DNA of 64,000 nt from positions 62,001 to 126,000 of the forward strand of contig NZ_JPRN01000002.1 in assembly GCF_000737715.1 (NCBI RefSeq), read 5' to 3'. The position numbers and the translations under genes are program-made. The DNA comes from Chryseobacterium sp. JM1 (GTDB taxonomy: Bacteria; Bacteroidota; Bacteroidia; Flavobacteriales; Weeksellaceae). The notes below the pieces were generated by a model. That model saw only the letters and a program-made list of their open reading frames with translations. It did no database searches and was not told where the DNA came from. Shown one piece after another: positions 1 to 8,810 of this stretch. Positions within the stretch are counted from its first letter, which is position 1; each line of letters begins with the position of its first letter.

Positions 1-731
1 TTGTGTATCTTCTATGTCTGCGGTCTAAAATAGTGATCAAAGATTATGTGGTCACTTTGTTTATACTCATAGCTATGCTCATCCACGAAGCTGCATTTTT
101 TTATCTGCCTTTCGTGAGCCTTGCCTATTTTGTAAAAAACAGTGAACCAACGACTTATAAAATAAAGAAAATACTTCTGTATCAGTTACTTCCGGCTACT
201 CTCGTCATGCTGTTCTTCTATAAATTCGGGATCAGCATCAAAACGGAAAACACCGTATTATTTTTTAAAGATCATGGTTATCTGTTAAAAGAATTAAACA
301 TATACGATTATTATCAATCTGATTTTGATGTGTCCAGCATCTATAAAACCTATCTGTATGGCTATGTGACCTACAGCATCAGTCTATTTCTGGGTGCCCT
401 TACTGTATTCATTTACTGTAAACTGAATAAGATTAAAATCAATCCAATTTTTCTCATCATACAGGTTATTTTCCTGATTCCATTATTTATTAAGGGCTTT
501 GATTGGGGCAGATGGATTAATATTTTCTTTTCTTTGCTGACCCTTTTTATCATTGGGGAAAAGCAATTGGTAAGCAATCTCAAAAAAGATGGTATTGCAA
601 TATTATTAATTATCTTTAATTCTTTTTGGACAATGATGGCCTTTTATCAGGGGTTCTCAAGCTTTACGCTGCTTGATGTCATGATAAAGAAAGTGTACTA
701 TTTTTTATATTTTAATCTATTTCACGGATGA
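1..731 (+). CDS. polytopic membrane protein, 5'-truncated by window edge
   Basis: Only the last 242 codons or so are present; the reading frame is open to the left edge. The visible part is a hydrophobic protein with about six to seven membrane segments. It aligns without gaps of note to the C-terminal two thirds of the next gene: both carry LCLRSKIV near the start of the shared part, THEAA or IHEAA, and DWGRWINIFFSLLT near the end. By that comparison about 137 residues are missing, so the real start lies roughly 410 bases left of the window. Its stop overlaps the next start by four bases (ATGA), so the two are co-translated paralogues. The locus suggests a glycan polymerase or a polyprenyl-linked membrane glycosyltransferase, but no diagnostic motif was recognised. 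Confidence 0.75.
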   Translation, partial: VYLLCLRSKIVIKDYVVTLFILIAMLIHEAAFFYLPFVSLAYFVKNSEPTTYKIKKILLYQLLPATLVMLFFYKFGISIKTENTVLFFKDHGYLLKELNIYDYYQSDFDVSSIYKTYLYGYVTYSISLFLGALTVFIYCKLNKIKINPIFLIIQVIFLIPLFIKGFDWGRWINIFFSLLTLFIIGEKQLVSNLKKDGIAILLIIFNSFWTMMAFYQGFSSFTLLDVMIKKVYYFLYFNLFHG

Positions 732-1867
732 AACCAAAACCAGTTACTTATATAATCAGCATCGTGCTAGCAATTTATTATTTTGTTAGTATAAAAACCA
801 CCTATTCGCTTATCGTAGAGAATAAAGGAGGATGGTATCTTGGAGAATGGCTGATCAACTATCAGGACGGAGGCTTCAAACGGAGAGGCTTTTTCGGCAC
901 CCTGTTTATTGCGATTAATGAGATCTCTAAAATAAATCTGGAGTACATCATATTCGCCTTTCTGTTTATAGTGTATACGCTATTCTTTTATTTATTGGTC
1001 AAGCTGTTCTGGAAGGAAAAAAACAATCTTCTGGTTCTTGCGCTTGTCCTGCTGCCGGCAGGTTTCGGGATGATGGTAAAAGATCCTTCCATTGCATCAA
1101 AAAAAGAAATTATATTCTTCCTTTTCTACCTGATGTATATCCTTTGCCTTCGATCCAAAATCGTTGTGAAGGATTTTGTCATCACCCTGTTCATTCTTAT
1201 TGCTATTTTAACCCATGAAGCAGCCTACTTTTATATTCCATTTGTAAGCTTCACGTATTTTGTGAAAAATGATGGTTCATTATTGGATAAAGTAAAAAAA
1301 ATAACCATTTATCAACTGATTCCCGCTACCATTGTTATGCTGATTCTTTATAAATTCGGGATTAGCATCAATACAGAGAATTCCGTATTATTTTTAAAGA
1401 ACCATGGATTGATATTGGATGAACTGGGAATTTATGAATATGACCCTAACTACAATGTCTTGGCTTTTTACAAACAAAATTTATACAGTTATCAAACTTA
1501 TATCATTAGCATACTGATTGGTGCCCTTACCTTTTACTTCTATTGTAAATTGAATAAAGTGAAAATCAATGCCCTTTTTTTGGTGGTACAGACTGCTTTT
1601 TTAATTCCTTTATTTTATCTGGCTTTGGATTGGGGAAGATGGATCAACATTTTCTTTTCTCTTCTGACTATATTTATTGTCACCGACCAGAAATCCATCC
1701 TTACCAGAAGACAGGAAATCATGACGTTTCTATTGATCCTGTTTAATCTTTCGTGGACGATGATGCTGAAGACGGAAGGCTTCCTAACTTTCCCGGCTCT
1801 TGATTCTTTACTTAAGAAAGTATATTATTTTATTTACTACAAAATTCATAATATATTGATCAATTAA
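728..1867 (+). CDS. polytopic membrane protein, possible glycan polymerase or GT-C-like enzyme
   Basis: This 379-residue protein has about nine to ten predicted membrane segments and a polar stretch after the first (residues 30-55) containing GGFKRRGFFGTL. I infer that this motif faces the outside and is functional because similar D/GGxxRRGxxG stretches recur in bacterial glycan membrane proteins. The start is the ATG that overlaps the upstream stop. It is a tandem paralogue of the truncated gene to its left and lies in an operon with glycosyltransferases, which fits a Wzy-like polymerase or lipid-linked sugar transferase. The sequence alone does not decide between these roles. A classic Wzy or WaaL signature is not visible. 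Confidence 0.7.
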   Translation: MKPKPVTYIISIVLAIYYFVSIKTTYSLIVENKGGWYLGEWLINYQDGGFKRRGFFGTLFIAINEISKINLEYIIFAFLFIVYTLFFYLLVKLFWKEKNNLLVLALVLLPAGFGMMVKDPSIASKKEIIFFLFYLMYILCLRSKIVVKDFVITLFILIAILTHEAAYFYIPFVSFTYFVKNDGSLLDKVKKITIYQLIPATIVMLILYKFGISINTENSVLFLKNHGLILDELGIYEYDPNYNVLAFYKQNLYSYQTYIISILIGALTFYFYCKLNKVKINALFLVVQTAFLIPLFYLALDWGRWINIFFSLLTIFIVTDQKSILTRRQEIMTFLLILFNLSWTMMLKTEGFLTFPALDSLLKKVYYFIYYKIHNILIN

Positions 1868-1874
1868 TGCCTGC

Positions 1875-2804
1875 ATGAAAATACCCGAAATCCATATCAT
1901 AATCGTCACTTACAATGCCATGAAATGGGCAGAACGCTGCTTTACAAGCCTGAGAAAATCTTCGGTTCCTGTGAAGTGCATCGTGGTAGATAACGGATCT
2001 GTGGACGGCACGCAGGAATACATCCGAAATAACTTTCCTGAAGTAGATTTTACCCAGTCTGAAACCAATCTGGGTTTTGGAAAAGCCAATAATATAGGCA
2101 TCGAAAAAGCATATAAAAACGGAGCAGATTTCTTTTACCTGATGAATCAGGATGCATGGCTGTATGAAGACAGCATGGAAAAAATGCTGGAAGTATTCCA
2201 CAACCATCCCCGTCAGGAAGAAGTGGGAATCATAAGCCCCATCCATATTGACGGCACAGAAAAGTACATGGACATTTTCCTGGATCAGTATATTGCCAAG
2301 AACTACGAAAAGACCAGGATGATTTCAGATCTGTATTTTCAAACGCTGAAGCCTTGGTATGAGATCAATTTTATTAATGCCGCCCACTGGCTTCTCCCGA
2401 GAAAAACAATAGAATCTGTAGGCGGGTTCAATCCCTATTTTTTCCATTACGGAGAAGATGATGAATATGTCAACCGCGTGCATTTCCACAACATGAAAGT
2501 GATCCTGGTTCCGGGGAGTAAAGTGGTACATGACGGTGTTCAGCTGCTTCATAAAATAGATTTTACAAAGTATGAAGATGTAAGAATAGAGATCAACGCG
2601 ATGAATCCCAACCTTCCCAATGGTCTTCAGCTTGAAAAAAAATCTCTTATACAGAGCATGTTTAAAAATATCATTACCGGAAACTTTGACACCTATCAAA
2701 AGTTGTCAAAAAAGTATAAGAAAATCTCTTCAGACAGTGCAAAATTAAGCAGTTTCAGAAATCAGGTGATGCAGAAAGGTCCGGCTTTTCTTAATCTGTC
2801 GTAA
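1875..2804 (+). CDS. family 2 glycosyltransferase, rhamnosyltransferase-like
   Basis: The 309-residue protein has the GT-A fold signature of family GT2: HIIIVTYNA at residues 7-15, VVDNGSVDGT near residues 37-46, then NLGFGKANNIGI, and NQDAWL in place of the usual DDD metal motif. The GFGKANN stretch and the later GEDDEYVNR are typical of the WbbL/rhamnosyltransferase branch, which transfers sugars from nucleotide donors to lipid-linked glycans at the inner face of the inner membrane. It starts eight bases after the preceding gene, so it is in the same operon. The acceptor and donor cannot be read from the sequence. It is distant from the four other GT2 genes downstream, which form their own subfamily. 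Confidence 0.88.
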   Translation: MKIPEIHIIIVTYNAMKWAERCFTSLRKSSVPVKCIVVDNGSVDGTQEYIRNNFPEVDFTQSETNLGFGKANNIGIEKAYKNGADFFYLMNQDAWLYEDSMEKMLEVFHNHPRQEEVGIISPIHIDGTEKYMDIFLDQYIAKNYEKTRMISDLYFQTLKPWYEINFINAAHWLLPRKTIESVGGFNPYFFHYGEDDEYVNRVHFHNMKVILVPGSKVVHDGVQLLHKIDFTKYEDVRIEINAMNPNLPNGLQLEKKSLIQSMFKNIITGNFDTYQKLSKKYKKISSDSAKLSSFRNQVMQKGPAFLNLS

Positions 2805-2851
2805 ATTAGCCTGAACATAAACGAAAAATAAATGATGAAAAATACAATATT

Positions 2852-4648
2852 ATGTGTGGAATAGCAGGAATCATAAGCAGCAATGCCAGAAACTATCAGG
2901 AGGAAATCCGGAAAATGACGGATTCTATGATACACCGCGGCCCGGATTCTTCGCATTATGAATTTTATGACCATGCGGCTCTGGGCCACCGCAGGCTTTC
3001 CATTATCGATCTGTCTGAAAATGGAAAACAGCCCATGTTCTCAAGTACCAAAAACGAATGTATTGTCCTGAACGGTGAGATCTACGGCTATCAGGATATT
3101 AAGAAAAAATACGGAGAATACCCTTTTCACGGAGGTTCAGATACGGAAGTTATTCTGGCGATGTACCAGAGAAAAAAAGAAAACCTCATCCATGATCTTC
3201 CCGGGATGTTTGCTTTCGCCATCTGGGACGATCAGCAACAGCAGCTGTTCTGCGCCAGAGACAGATTCGGGGAAAAACCGTTTTACTACGCGATAGGAAA
3301 CAACAATGAATTTATTTTTGCATCAGAAATCAAAGCTATTTTAGCCTCCGGACTGATACAGCCTAAAGTAAGTTCTGAAGCTCTCTCCCATTATCTTCAG
3401 TACGGATATGTAAGCACTTACCAAAGTATCTACAGTAATATTTTCACCCTTCCACCCGCTCATCAGCTGATCTGGAAAGACGGAAAAATTACGGTTTCCC
3501 GTTACTACAGCCTTCCGGCAAAAGACAGAACCTTAAGCCTCTCTGATGCTAAGGAAGAATTTCTGTATCTGCTGAAAAATGCAGTAAAAAAACAGCTTAT
3601 TGCAGATGTACAGGTTGGGAGTTTCCTGAGCGGAGGCCTTGATTCTTCATCCATAGTCGCTTTGGTAGACGAATTTCTGCCTCATCAGACGACCATCAGT
3701 TTCGGGTATGACCATAAAGACAATGAGCTGAAATATGCCAAAGAAATTGCCGATAAATATAACACCAACCATATAGAAGTTCACGAAAAAAAAGAAGACC
3801 TCGTTGCCTCTTTGCTGAAGATTACTCCGTTTTTTGATGAACCTTTCGCCGATGCCTCATTTATCCCGCATTATGAGATCTGCAAATATGCCCGACAAAA
3901 TCTGACCGTTGTATTATCGGGAGATGTGGGAGATGAACTTTTCGGCGGATACCATTTCTATACCGTTGAAAATAAATTAAAAAAACATTTCAGCTATAAA
4001 AATATAGTGGCCCAGTTTGGTCTGAACCTTTATCAGAAAATAAGACCTACATCTTATCTCACACAGAAAAACCTAGAACATTCCTCCATCATGGATTTCC
4101 ACCTGAATGAGGTGAGAAATGCATTCAACAAAAAAGAACGAAGTCTTCTGGGTGTTACAGCCCATTATCTTCAGGATTATAGTTTTACCCCTGATCCTGA
4201 TTCTCTTAATGACATTATGAGAGTGGATCTGGAAAATTATGTTCCCGCCAATATGATGGTAAAATCAGACAGAATGGCTATGGCCAATTCACTGGAAGTA
4301 CGGACACCGTTCCTCGACCTTGATTTTGCAGAATTCTGTATCCAGCTCCCGGATCAGCTTAAACTGGATGAGAAAAACGATAAGATCATCCTTCGTGAAG
4401 CTATGGGATCGTACTGGACGGAAACCATCAGACAACGTCATAAGCAGGGATTCGGTCTAGGAGTGAAAAACTGGTTTGCAGAAGAAAACCTGATGAATCT
4501 TTCGAATGATTTGCTTAATAACCCTAATCATAAAGTGTTTAATTTCATTGATTATAAAGCAACCCAGCAGTTCCTGAATAAGGATGAAAAACACTGGAAC
4601 CTGTTACAGCTGGCCCTTTGGGCGGATAATAATCAATCTGTATTATAA
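2852..4648 (+). CDS. asnB: asparagine synthase-like glutamine amidotransferase
   Basis: At 598 residues this has the full AsnB layout. It starts MCGIAGI, so Cys2 becomes the N-terminal glutaminase nucleophile after Met removal. RLSIIDLS, NGEIY and GGSDTE line the glutamine site. The synthetase domain begins with the ATP-pyrophosphatase loop SGGLDSS near residue 263, and SGDVGDELFGGY follows near residue 355. The enzyme uses glutamine and ATP to amidate a carboxylate. Members in exopolysaccharide loci are commonly suspected of amidating uronic acids or amino-acid substituents instead of making free asparagine. Its place between glycosyltransferases favours that role here, but this is inference. 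The ATG at 2852 is fixed by the obligatory Cys2. Confidence 0.93.
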   Translation: MCGIAGIISSNARNYQEEIRKMTDSMIHRGPDSSHYEFYDHAALGHRRLSIIDLSENGKQPMFSSTKNECIVLNGEIYGYQDIKKKYGEYPFHGGSDTEVILAMYQRKKENLIHDLPGMFAFAIWDDQQQQLFCARDRFGEKPFYYAIGNNNEFIFASEIKAILASGLIQPKVSSEALSHYLQYGYVSTYQSIYSNIFTLPPAHQLIWKDGKITVSRYYSLPAKDRTLSLSDAKEEFLYLLKNAVKKQLIADVQVGSFLSGGLDSSSIVALVDEFLPHQTTISFGYDHKDNELKYAKEIADKYNTNHIEVHEKKEDLVASLLKITPFFDEPFADASFIPHYEICKYARQNLTVVLSGDVGDELFGGYHFYTVENKLKKHFSYKNIVAQFGLNLYQKIRPTSYLTQKNLEHSSIMDFHLNEVRNAFNKKERSLLGVTAHYLQDYSFTPDPDSLNDIMRVDLENYVPANMMVKSDRMAMANSLEVRTPFLDLDFAEFCIQLPDQLKLDEKNDKIILREAMGSYWTETIRQRHKQGFGLGVKNWFAEENLMNLSNDLLNNPNHKVFNFIDYKATQQFLNKDEKHWNLLQLALWADNNQSVL

Positions 4649-4657
4649 TATTCTGTA

Positions 4658-5596
4658 ATGATTGAAATCTCTGTTATCATACCCGTTTACAATGCCGCTG
4701 ATTTTCTTGAAAAAGCAGTTCATTCTGCGGCACAATTTGACGAAGTAAAAGAAATCATTCTGGCGGAAGACCAATCTACCGATGATTCCCTGGAAATCTG
4801 CAGAAAGCTGGCTGCAGAAATATCTAAGGTAAAACTGTTTCAGCATCCGAATGGAGAAAACCGCGGTGCCGGAGCCTCAAGAAATCTGGGTATCGACCAT
4901 GCAACCTCTGAATTTATAGCATTTCTCGATGCCGATGACTATTACCTTCCCAATAGATTTGATGCGGAAAAAGAGCTTTTCAAAGATCCAAAAACTGAAG
5001 GTATCTTTGGCGCGATCGGTACAGAATATTTAACCGAAAAAGGAAAGCAAGAATTTCAGTCTAAATTCAAGGAGATGTCTTTGAGTACAGTTGAATATCC
5101 TGCGGAAGGAGAAGAAGTTTTCAGAGGGCTTTTAAGTTTAACCCCTAAAACTTTCGGTACATCATTTCACCTGAATTCACTTACGGTAAGAAGGGATTCT
5201 CTGAGGCGTAACCATATCCGTTTCAATGAAACGCTCCGTGTTCATCAGGATTCTGAACTGATCATCAGGCTGGCTTATCATTGCCACCTGAAAACCGGGA
5301 TTATCGACAAAGCGATTGCGATAAGGGGAATTCATGATGACAACAGAATTACAAAAATCATAAAATATACTCCTCAATATAACCAGAGGCAGTTTCTTTT
5401 CTGGAAATCTATGAATGACTGGGCTGTTGCTCAGCAGATCGCTCCCGAATACAGGAAGAGAATTTATTTAATTTACAAATCATTTGACCTGTCTTTAAAA
5501 AGTGGACTGGCCAAATATGGAAGTATTTTTCTGGAAATATTGAAAAACCCGGATATACTAAAGACGAAATACCGCTTTACTTACTACAACAGATAA
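4658..5596 (+). CDS. family 2 glycosyltransferase, paralogue A1
   Basis: The 312-residue GT2 enzyme starts with MIEISVIIPVYNAADF, the standard nucleotide-sugar-binding beta strand. EDQSTDDSL follows, and the metal motif FLDADDYYLPNRF sits near residues 87-99. The C-terminal part ends in a stretch containing TKYRFTY that is shared only with the next gene, making these two the closest pair of the four-copy array (4658, 5599, 7580, 8811). It starts nine bases after asnB and two bases before the next gene, clearly operonic. A sugar transfer step in glycan assembly at the cytoplasmic membrane is expected; donor and acceptor are unknown. RGIHDDNRIT near residues 226-235 is a conserved subfamily motif across the copies. 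Confidence 0.88.
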   Translation: MIEISVIIPVYNAADFLEKAVHSAAQFDEVKEIILAEDQSTDDSLEICRKLAAEISKVKLFQHPNGENRGAGASRNLGIDHATSEFIAFLDADDYYLPNRFDAEKELFKDPKTEGIFGAIGTEYLTEKGKQEFQSKFKEMSLSTVEYPAEGEEVFRGLLSLTPKTFGTSFHLNSLTVRRDSLRRNHIRFNETLRVHQDSELIIRLAYHCHLKTGIIDKAIAIRGIHDDNRITKIIKYTPQYNQRQFLFWKSMNDWAVAQQIAPEYRKRIYLIYKSFDLSLKSGLAKYGSIFLEILKNPDILKTKYRFTYYNR

Positions 5597-5598
5597 TC

Positions 5599-6543
5599 AT
5601 GGAAATCTCAGTAATCATTCCTGTATACAACGCGGAAAAATACATTTCCAAAGCAGTAGAGTCTGCCTTACAGCTAGAGGAAGTAAAGGAAGTGATCCTC
5701 ATAGAGGACCAGTCTCCTGATAATGCCTTAGAAATATGTCAGCAGCTTGCTTTACAAGATGAAAGGGTAAAACTTTTCCAGCATCCGGACAAAGGTAACC
5801 ATGGTGCAGGAGCCAGCAGAAATTTGGGTATTGAAAAATCTACAGCTGATTTCATTGCATTTCTGGATGCCGATGATTATTTCCTTCCGAACAGATTCAA
5901 TGCAGAAAAAACACTTTTTAACGATCCCAAAGTAGATGGTGTATTCAATGCTATAGGCACTGAATTTTTAACGGAAAAAGGAAAAGAAGAGTTTCTATCT
6001 CATATTGCTGATGATTATCTTTTGACCGTCAACTATCCCGCGGAAGGAACTGATGTTTTTAAAGGATTACTGGGGCAGACCTCAAAAGTTTTCGGTACAT
6101 TTTTCACACTGGATGCACTTACCGTGAGAACATCAGCTCTTGAGAAAAGCCGTTTAACATTCAACGAAGATTTACGGGTTCATCAGGACTCCGATTTTAT
6201 TATCAAACTGGCGTATCACTGTTATCTCAAAGCCGGAATCATAGATGAAGCTGTTGCTATAAGAGGTATTCATGATGATAACAGGATCACCAAGATCAAA
6301 AAATATTCTACACTGTATAATCAAAGGCAGTTTCTTTTTTGGAACTCGCTTTATCAATGGTCTCAGAACCATATACTGGACCAGGATGCAAAGCAGCATA
6401 TCAGTCTGCAGAAAAAAGCTTTTGAACTTTCTGTAAAAAAAGGATTTCCCAAAGCGAAGACTTTTTTTGCCGCTATTCTTAAAGATCCCAATATTCTAAA
6501 AACCAAATACAGATTTACGTACACCCATCATGAAACTCAATAA
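5599..6543 (+). CDS. family 2 glycosyltransferase, paralogue A2
   Basis: This 314-residue GT2 protein is the nearest relative of the gene before it. It shares ISVIIPVYNAEKY, the insertion DKGNHGAGASRN, FLDADDYFLPNRF, the RGIHDDNRITKI stretch and the TKYRFTY tail. It begins two bases after the stop of its neighbour. Its last 14 bases overlap the start of the acyltransferase gene that follows, which implies translational coupling. Separation from A1 after duplication is visible mainly in the region after residue 110, which in this family usually helps choose the acceptor. The two may therefore add successive but different residues, or one may be a spare copy. Substrate is not deducible. Confidence 0.88.
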   Translation: MEISVIIPVYNAEKYISKAVESALQLEEVKEVILIEDQSPDNALEICQQLALQDERVKLFQHPDKGNHGAGASRNLGIEKSTADFIAFLDADDYFLPNRFNAEKTLFNDPKVDGVFNAIGTEFLTEKGKEEFLSHIADDYLLTVNYPAEGTDVFKGLLGQTSKVFGTFFTLDALTVRTSALEKSRLTFNEDLRVHQDSDFIIKLAYHCYLKAGIIDEAVAIRGIHDDNRITKIKKYSTLYNQRQFLFWNSLYQWSQNHILDQDAKQHISLQKKAFELSVKKGFPKAKTFFAAILKDPNILKTKYRFTYTHHETQ

Positions 6544-7528
6544 TTTACAAATATTAAGAGGTATATCCGCTGTGCTGGTTTGCTGTTTTCACTTCAGAGA
6601 GTATATCAATTTTGAAGATTTTCCCATTGGTGATATTCTGTTTAGAAAAGGAAGCATTGGGGTGAGTATATTTTTTGTGATCAGCGGATTTATCATGGCG
6701 TTCACGACTTTAAAAAAAGACTTCAGTATGAATACGTCTAAGGAAATCAAGCTATTCTACAAACGGAGAATCATCAGGATTGTACCACTTTATTTTTTGC
6801 TTTCCGCAGGATGGATGGTGATTGGCGGAACGCTGATGTACTATTTTCATGGTGAAGGCTTAAAAAGGTTCATCTATTCCGTTTTATTTCTTCCCCAAAA
6901 GGACTCATTCCCCGTGCTTTATCTTGGCTGGTCCCTTAATTACGAAATGTTTTTTTACCTGATATTCGGTTTGTCTCTGTTCTTCAAAAAAAGACGGTAT
7001 ATTTTTATTTCTGTATTTTTCATCGCTACGTATATAGCTGGACTTTTATTTCCAACGGAAAATGCTTATCTGAAAATGGTTTCCAGTCACCTCAACTTAT
7101 ATTTTGTGGTGGGAATTCTTTTTGCTCTTTTATTGGACAAAATTTCTATCAGCAAAAAGTGGGCTCTGGTATTGTGTACCGCCGGCATCCTATTATTTTC
7201 AGCTTTCTTCTTTAATTTTATAGCCATATCAGACAGTGTATTGGTATTATTTGTTGTATCTTTATTCGTGTTATCGTTTTTACTGTTGGATTACACGCTC
7301 CATTTCAAAGGGAACAGACTGCTTATTTTTCTAGGTGATATTTCCTATTCACTGTATCTTTCACACCCCTTTGTAGAGCTGTTTTTCAGACGATTTAAGG
7401 TAGAAGGATATCTCAATATCCCCTACTTCATATTAAAATTAATTATAGTCATTGGCCTTGCCGCATTTTTATATTATTTTGTAGAGAAAAAAATAACTGG
7501 GTATTTAAAGTTGAAATTAAAAGCTTAG
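6530..7528 (+). CDS. acyltransferase family 3 (OafA/Oac-like) membrane protein
   Basis: This 332-residue integral membrane protein belongs to the acyltransferase-3 family, which O-acylates (usually O-acetylates) surface sugars. LQILRGISAVLVCCFHFRE at the N terminus carries the conserved His of the first membrane helix. FFVISGFIM follows near residues 45-53 and KRRIIRIVPLYF near residues 84-95; the Arg-rich segment is typical of the active-site region. About ten membrane segments fill the rest, and the length matches stand-alone family members that lack a C-terminal SGNH domain. The start codon lies 14 bases inside the preceding glycosyltransferase gene. In context it probably modifies the glycan built by the flanking transferases. 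Confidence 0.88.
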   Translation: MKLNNLQILRGISAVLVCCFHFREYINFEDFPIGDILFRKGSIGVSIFFVISGFIMAFTTLKKDFSMNTSKEIKLFYKRRIIRIVPLYFLLSAGWMVIGGTLMYYFHGEGLKRFIYSVLFLPQKDSFPVLYLGWSLNYEMFFYLIFGLSLFFKKRRYIFISVFFIATYIAGLLFPTENAYLKMVSSHLNLYFVVGILFALLLDKISISKKWALVLCTAGILLFSAFFFNFIAISDSVLVLFVVSLFVLSFLLLDYTLHFKGNRLLIFLGDISYSLYLSHPFVELFFRRFKVEGYLNIPYFILKLIIVIGLAAFLYYFVEKKITGYLKLKLKA

Positions 7529-7579
7529 AATACGACAGTATAAAATAAAACACAAATATTTTTTTAACCGTTCCCAAAG

Positions 7580-8524
7580 ATGAAAATATCAGTAATCATT
7601 CCCGTTTACAATGCGGAGAAATTTGTATCTCATGCCGTAGAATCGGCACTTCAGTTTGACGAGGTTGATGAAGTCATTCTGATTGAGGACCAATCTCCGG
7701 ACAACGCGCTTCAGATATGCCAGCTGCTGGCTGAAAAACACGAAAGAGTGAAGCTTTATCAACATCCGGACAAAGGTAATCATGGTGCTTCAGGCAGCAG
7801 AAATTTAGGGATAGAAAAAGCTTCCGGAGATTTTATTGCTTTTTTGGATGCCGATGATTATTATCTTCCCAACCGTTTCGATGCAGAAAAAGAACTTTTC
7901 AAAAACCCTGAAGTGGAAGGCGTTTACGGTGCACTTGGAGTGCATTATTATTCTGAAAAAGCTAAAGAGCAATATTACAGTATATTCAAGGAAAGACTTA
8001 CCACCGTATACAAAAAACACCGTCCTGAAGATGTTTTTTTCGGACAAATCCATATGCTGGGAGCTTTTGGCCTGTTCAGCATTGATACCCTGACACTCCG
8101 CAGAAAACCTTTTATGCAAAAAATGGAAGTGTTCTTCAAGACTCATTTAAGGCTTCACGAAGATACCGAGTTTCTTTTCCGCCTGTCATACTATCTTAAC
8201 CTGTATGCCGGCAGCACTGATCAAGCAGTTGCCATCCGGGGTGTGCATGAGCATAACAGAATCACTAAAGTAGATACCCGCGTAATAAATCCGGCGATTT
8301 CCAGAGCTCTATTGTGGAGAGAAGTCAATGATTGGGCCCAAACAGAAGATAGAATGCCTGAAATAGTAAAGCTTCATATCAAAAGAATGTCCCGCAGCTT
8401 TGAAATAGCCAAAGCTCCCAAATTAAAAAAATGGGGAATGGTGGCCAAATATCTGTTTACGGATTACAGAAGTATCCGGTCAGGGTTATATAATATCAAC
8501 TTTAAACATTCTTTAATTTTTTAA
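7580..8524 (+). CDS. family 2 glycosyltransferase, paralogue B1
   Basis: The 314-residue GT2 enzyme has KISVIIPVYNAEKF at the N terminus, EDQSPDNAL, and FLDADDYYLPNRFDAE near residues 88-103. From about residue 105 onward it differs from the A pair but is nearly collinear with the next paralogue: both have YGALGVHYY, GQIHMLG, FGLFSID and a tail containing IRSGLYNINF. It therefore forms the B pair of the array. A 51-base AT-rich spacer separates it from the acyltransferase gene, with no terminator visible, so it is probably in the same transcript. A role in transferring one sugar of the glycan repeat is expected from the family. Confidence 0.88.
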   Translation: MKISVIIPVYNAEKFVSHAVESALQFDEVDEVILIEDQSPDNALQICQLLAEKHERVKLYQHPDKGNHGASGSRNLGIEKASGDFIAFLDADDYYLPNRFDAEKELFKNPEVEGVYGALGVHYYSEKAKEQYYSIFKERLTTVYKKHRPEDVFFGQIHMLGAFGLFSIDTLTLRRKPFMQKMEVFFKTHLRLHEDTEFLFRLSYYLNLYAGSTDQAVAIRGVHEHNRITKVDTRVINPAISRALLWREVNDWAQTEDRMPEIVKLHIKRMSRSFEIAKAPKLKKWGMVAKYLFTDYRSIRSGLYNINFKHSLIF

Positions 8525-8810
8525 AGGGTAAAAATAAAGATACCAGACCTTAGACCGGGGTAAGAAAATTTGGATGATACAAATGAGAAAAGGCTGATGG
8601 AAATTTCGGCTAACCATGTCAAAGTTCAAAATCTTGATAGGGTGAATCACTTATATTTTAATAGCTTCACACTTCCTCACCGTATTAAAAAAAAACAGTT
8701 CTTATTCCTAGCTCAGGTTAACATAATAAAAAATCTATAACTGCATGAAACTAAACACCTATAAAGTTTTATGCTTCACTATATTTGTAGTTAATTATTT
8801 TAACAAAAAC
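8525..8810. other. intergenic spacer inside the glycosyltransferase array
   Basis: This 286-base gap separates paralogues B1 and B2. It holds no convincing gene. Two things can be seen: an imperfect inverted repeat at about 8614-8642 (CCATGTCAAAG against CTTGATAGGG), and a promoter box close to the right end. Upstream in-frame codons from 8745 would extend B2 by 22 residues, but they precede and overlap the promoter box and are not conserved with the other copies, so I count them as non-coding. Confidence 0.6.
8780..8787 (+). promoter_or_regulatory. -7 promoter box for paralogue B2
   Basis: TATATTTG matches the Bacteroidota -7 consensus TAnnTTTG and ends 23 bases before the ATG at 8811. No clean TTTG sits at the -33 distance. 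The box gives B2 its own transcription start and rules out the in-frame ATG at 8745. Confidence 0.5.

Noticed and set aside
1860..2699. Minus-strand open frames opposite the first GT2 gene
   Set aside because: No family resemblance and complete overlap with a clear glycosyltransferase.
8745..8810. N-terminal extension of glycosyltransferase B2 by 22 residues
   Set aside because: It precedes the promoter box at 8780-8787 and is absent from the three paralogues.
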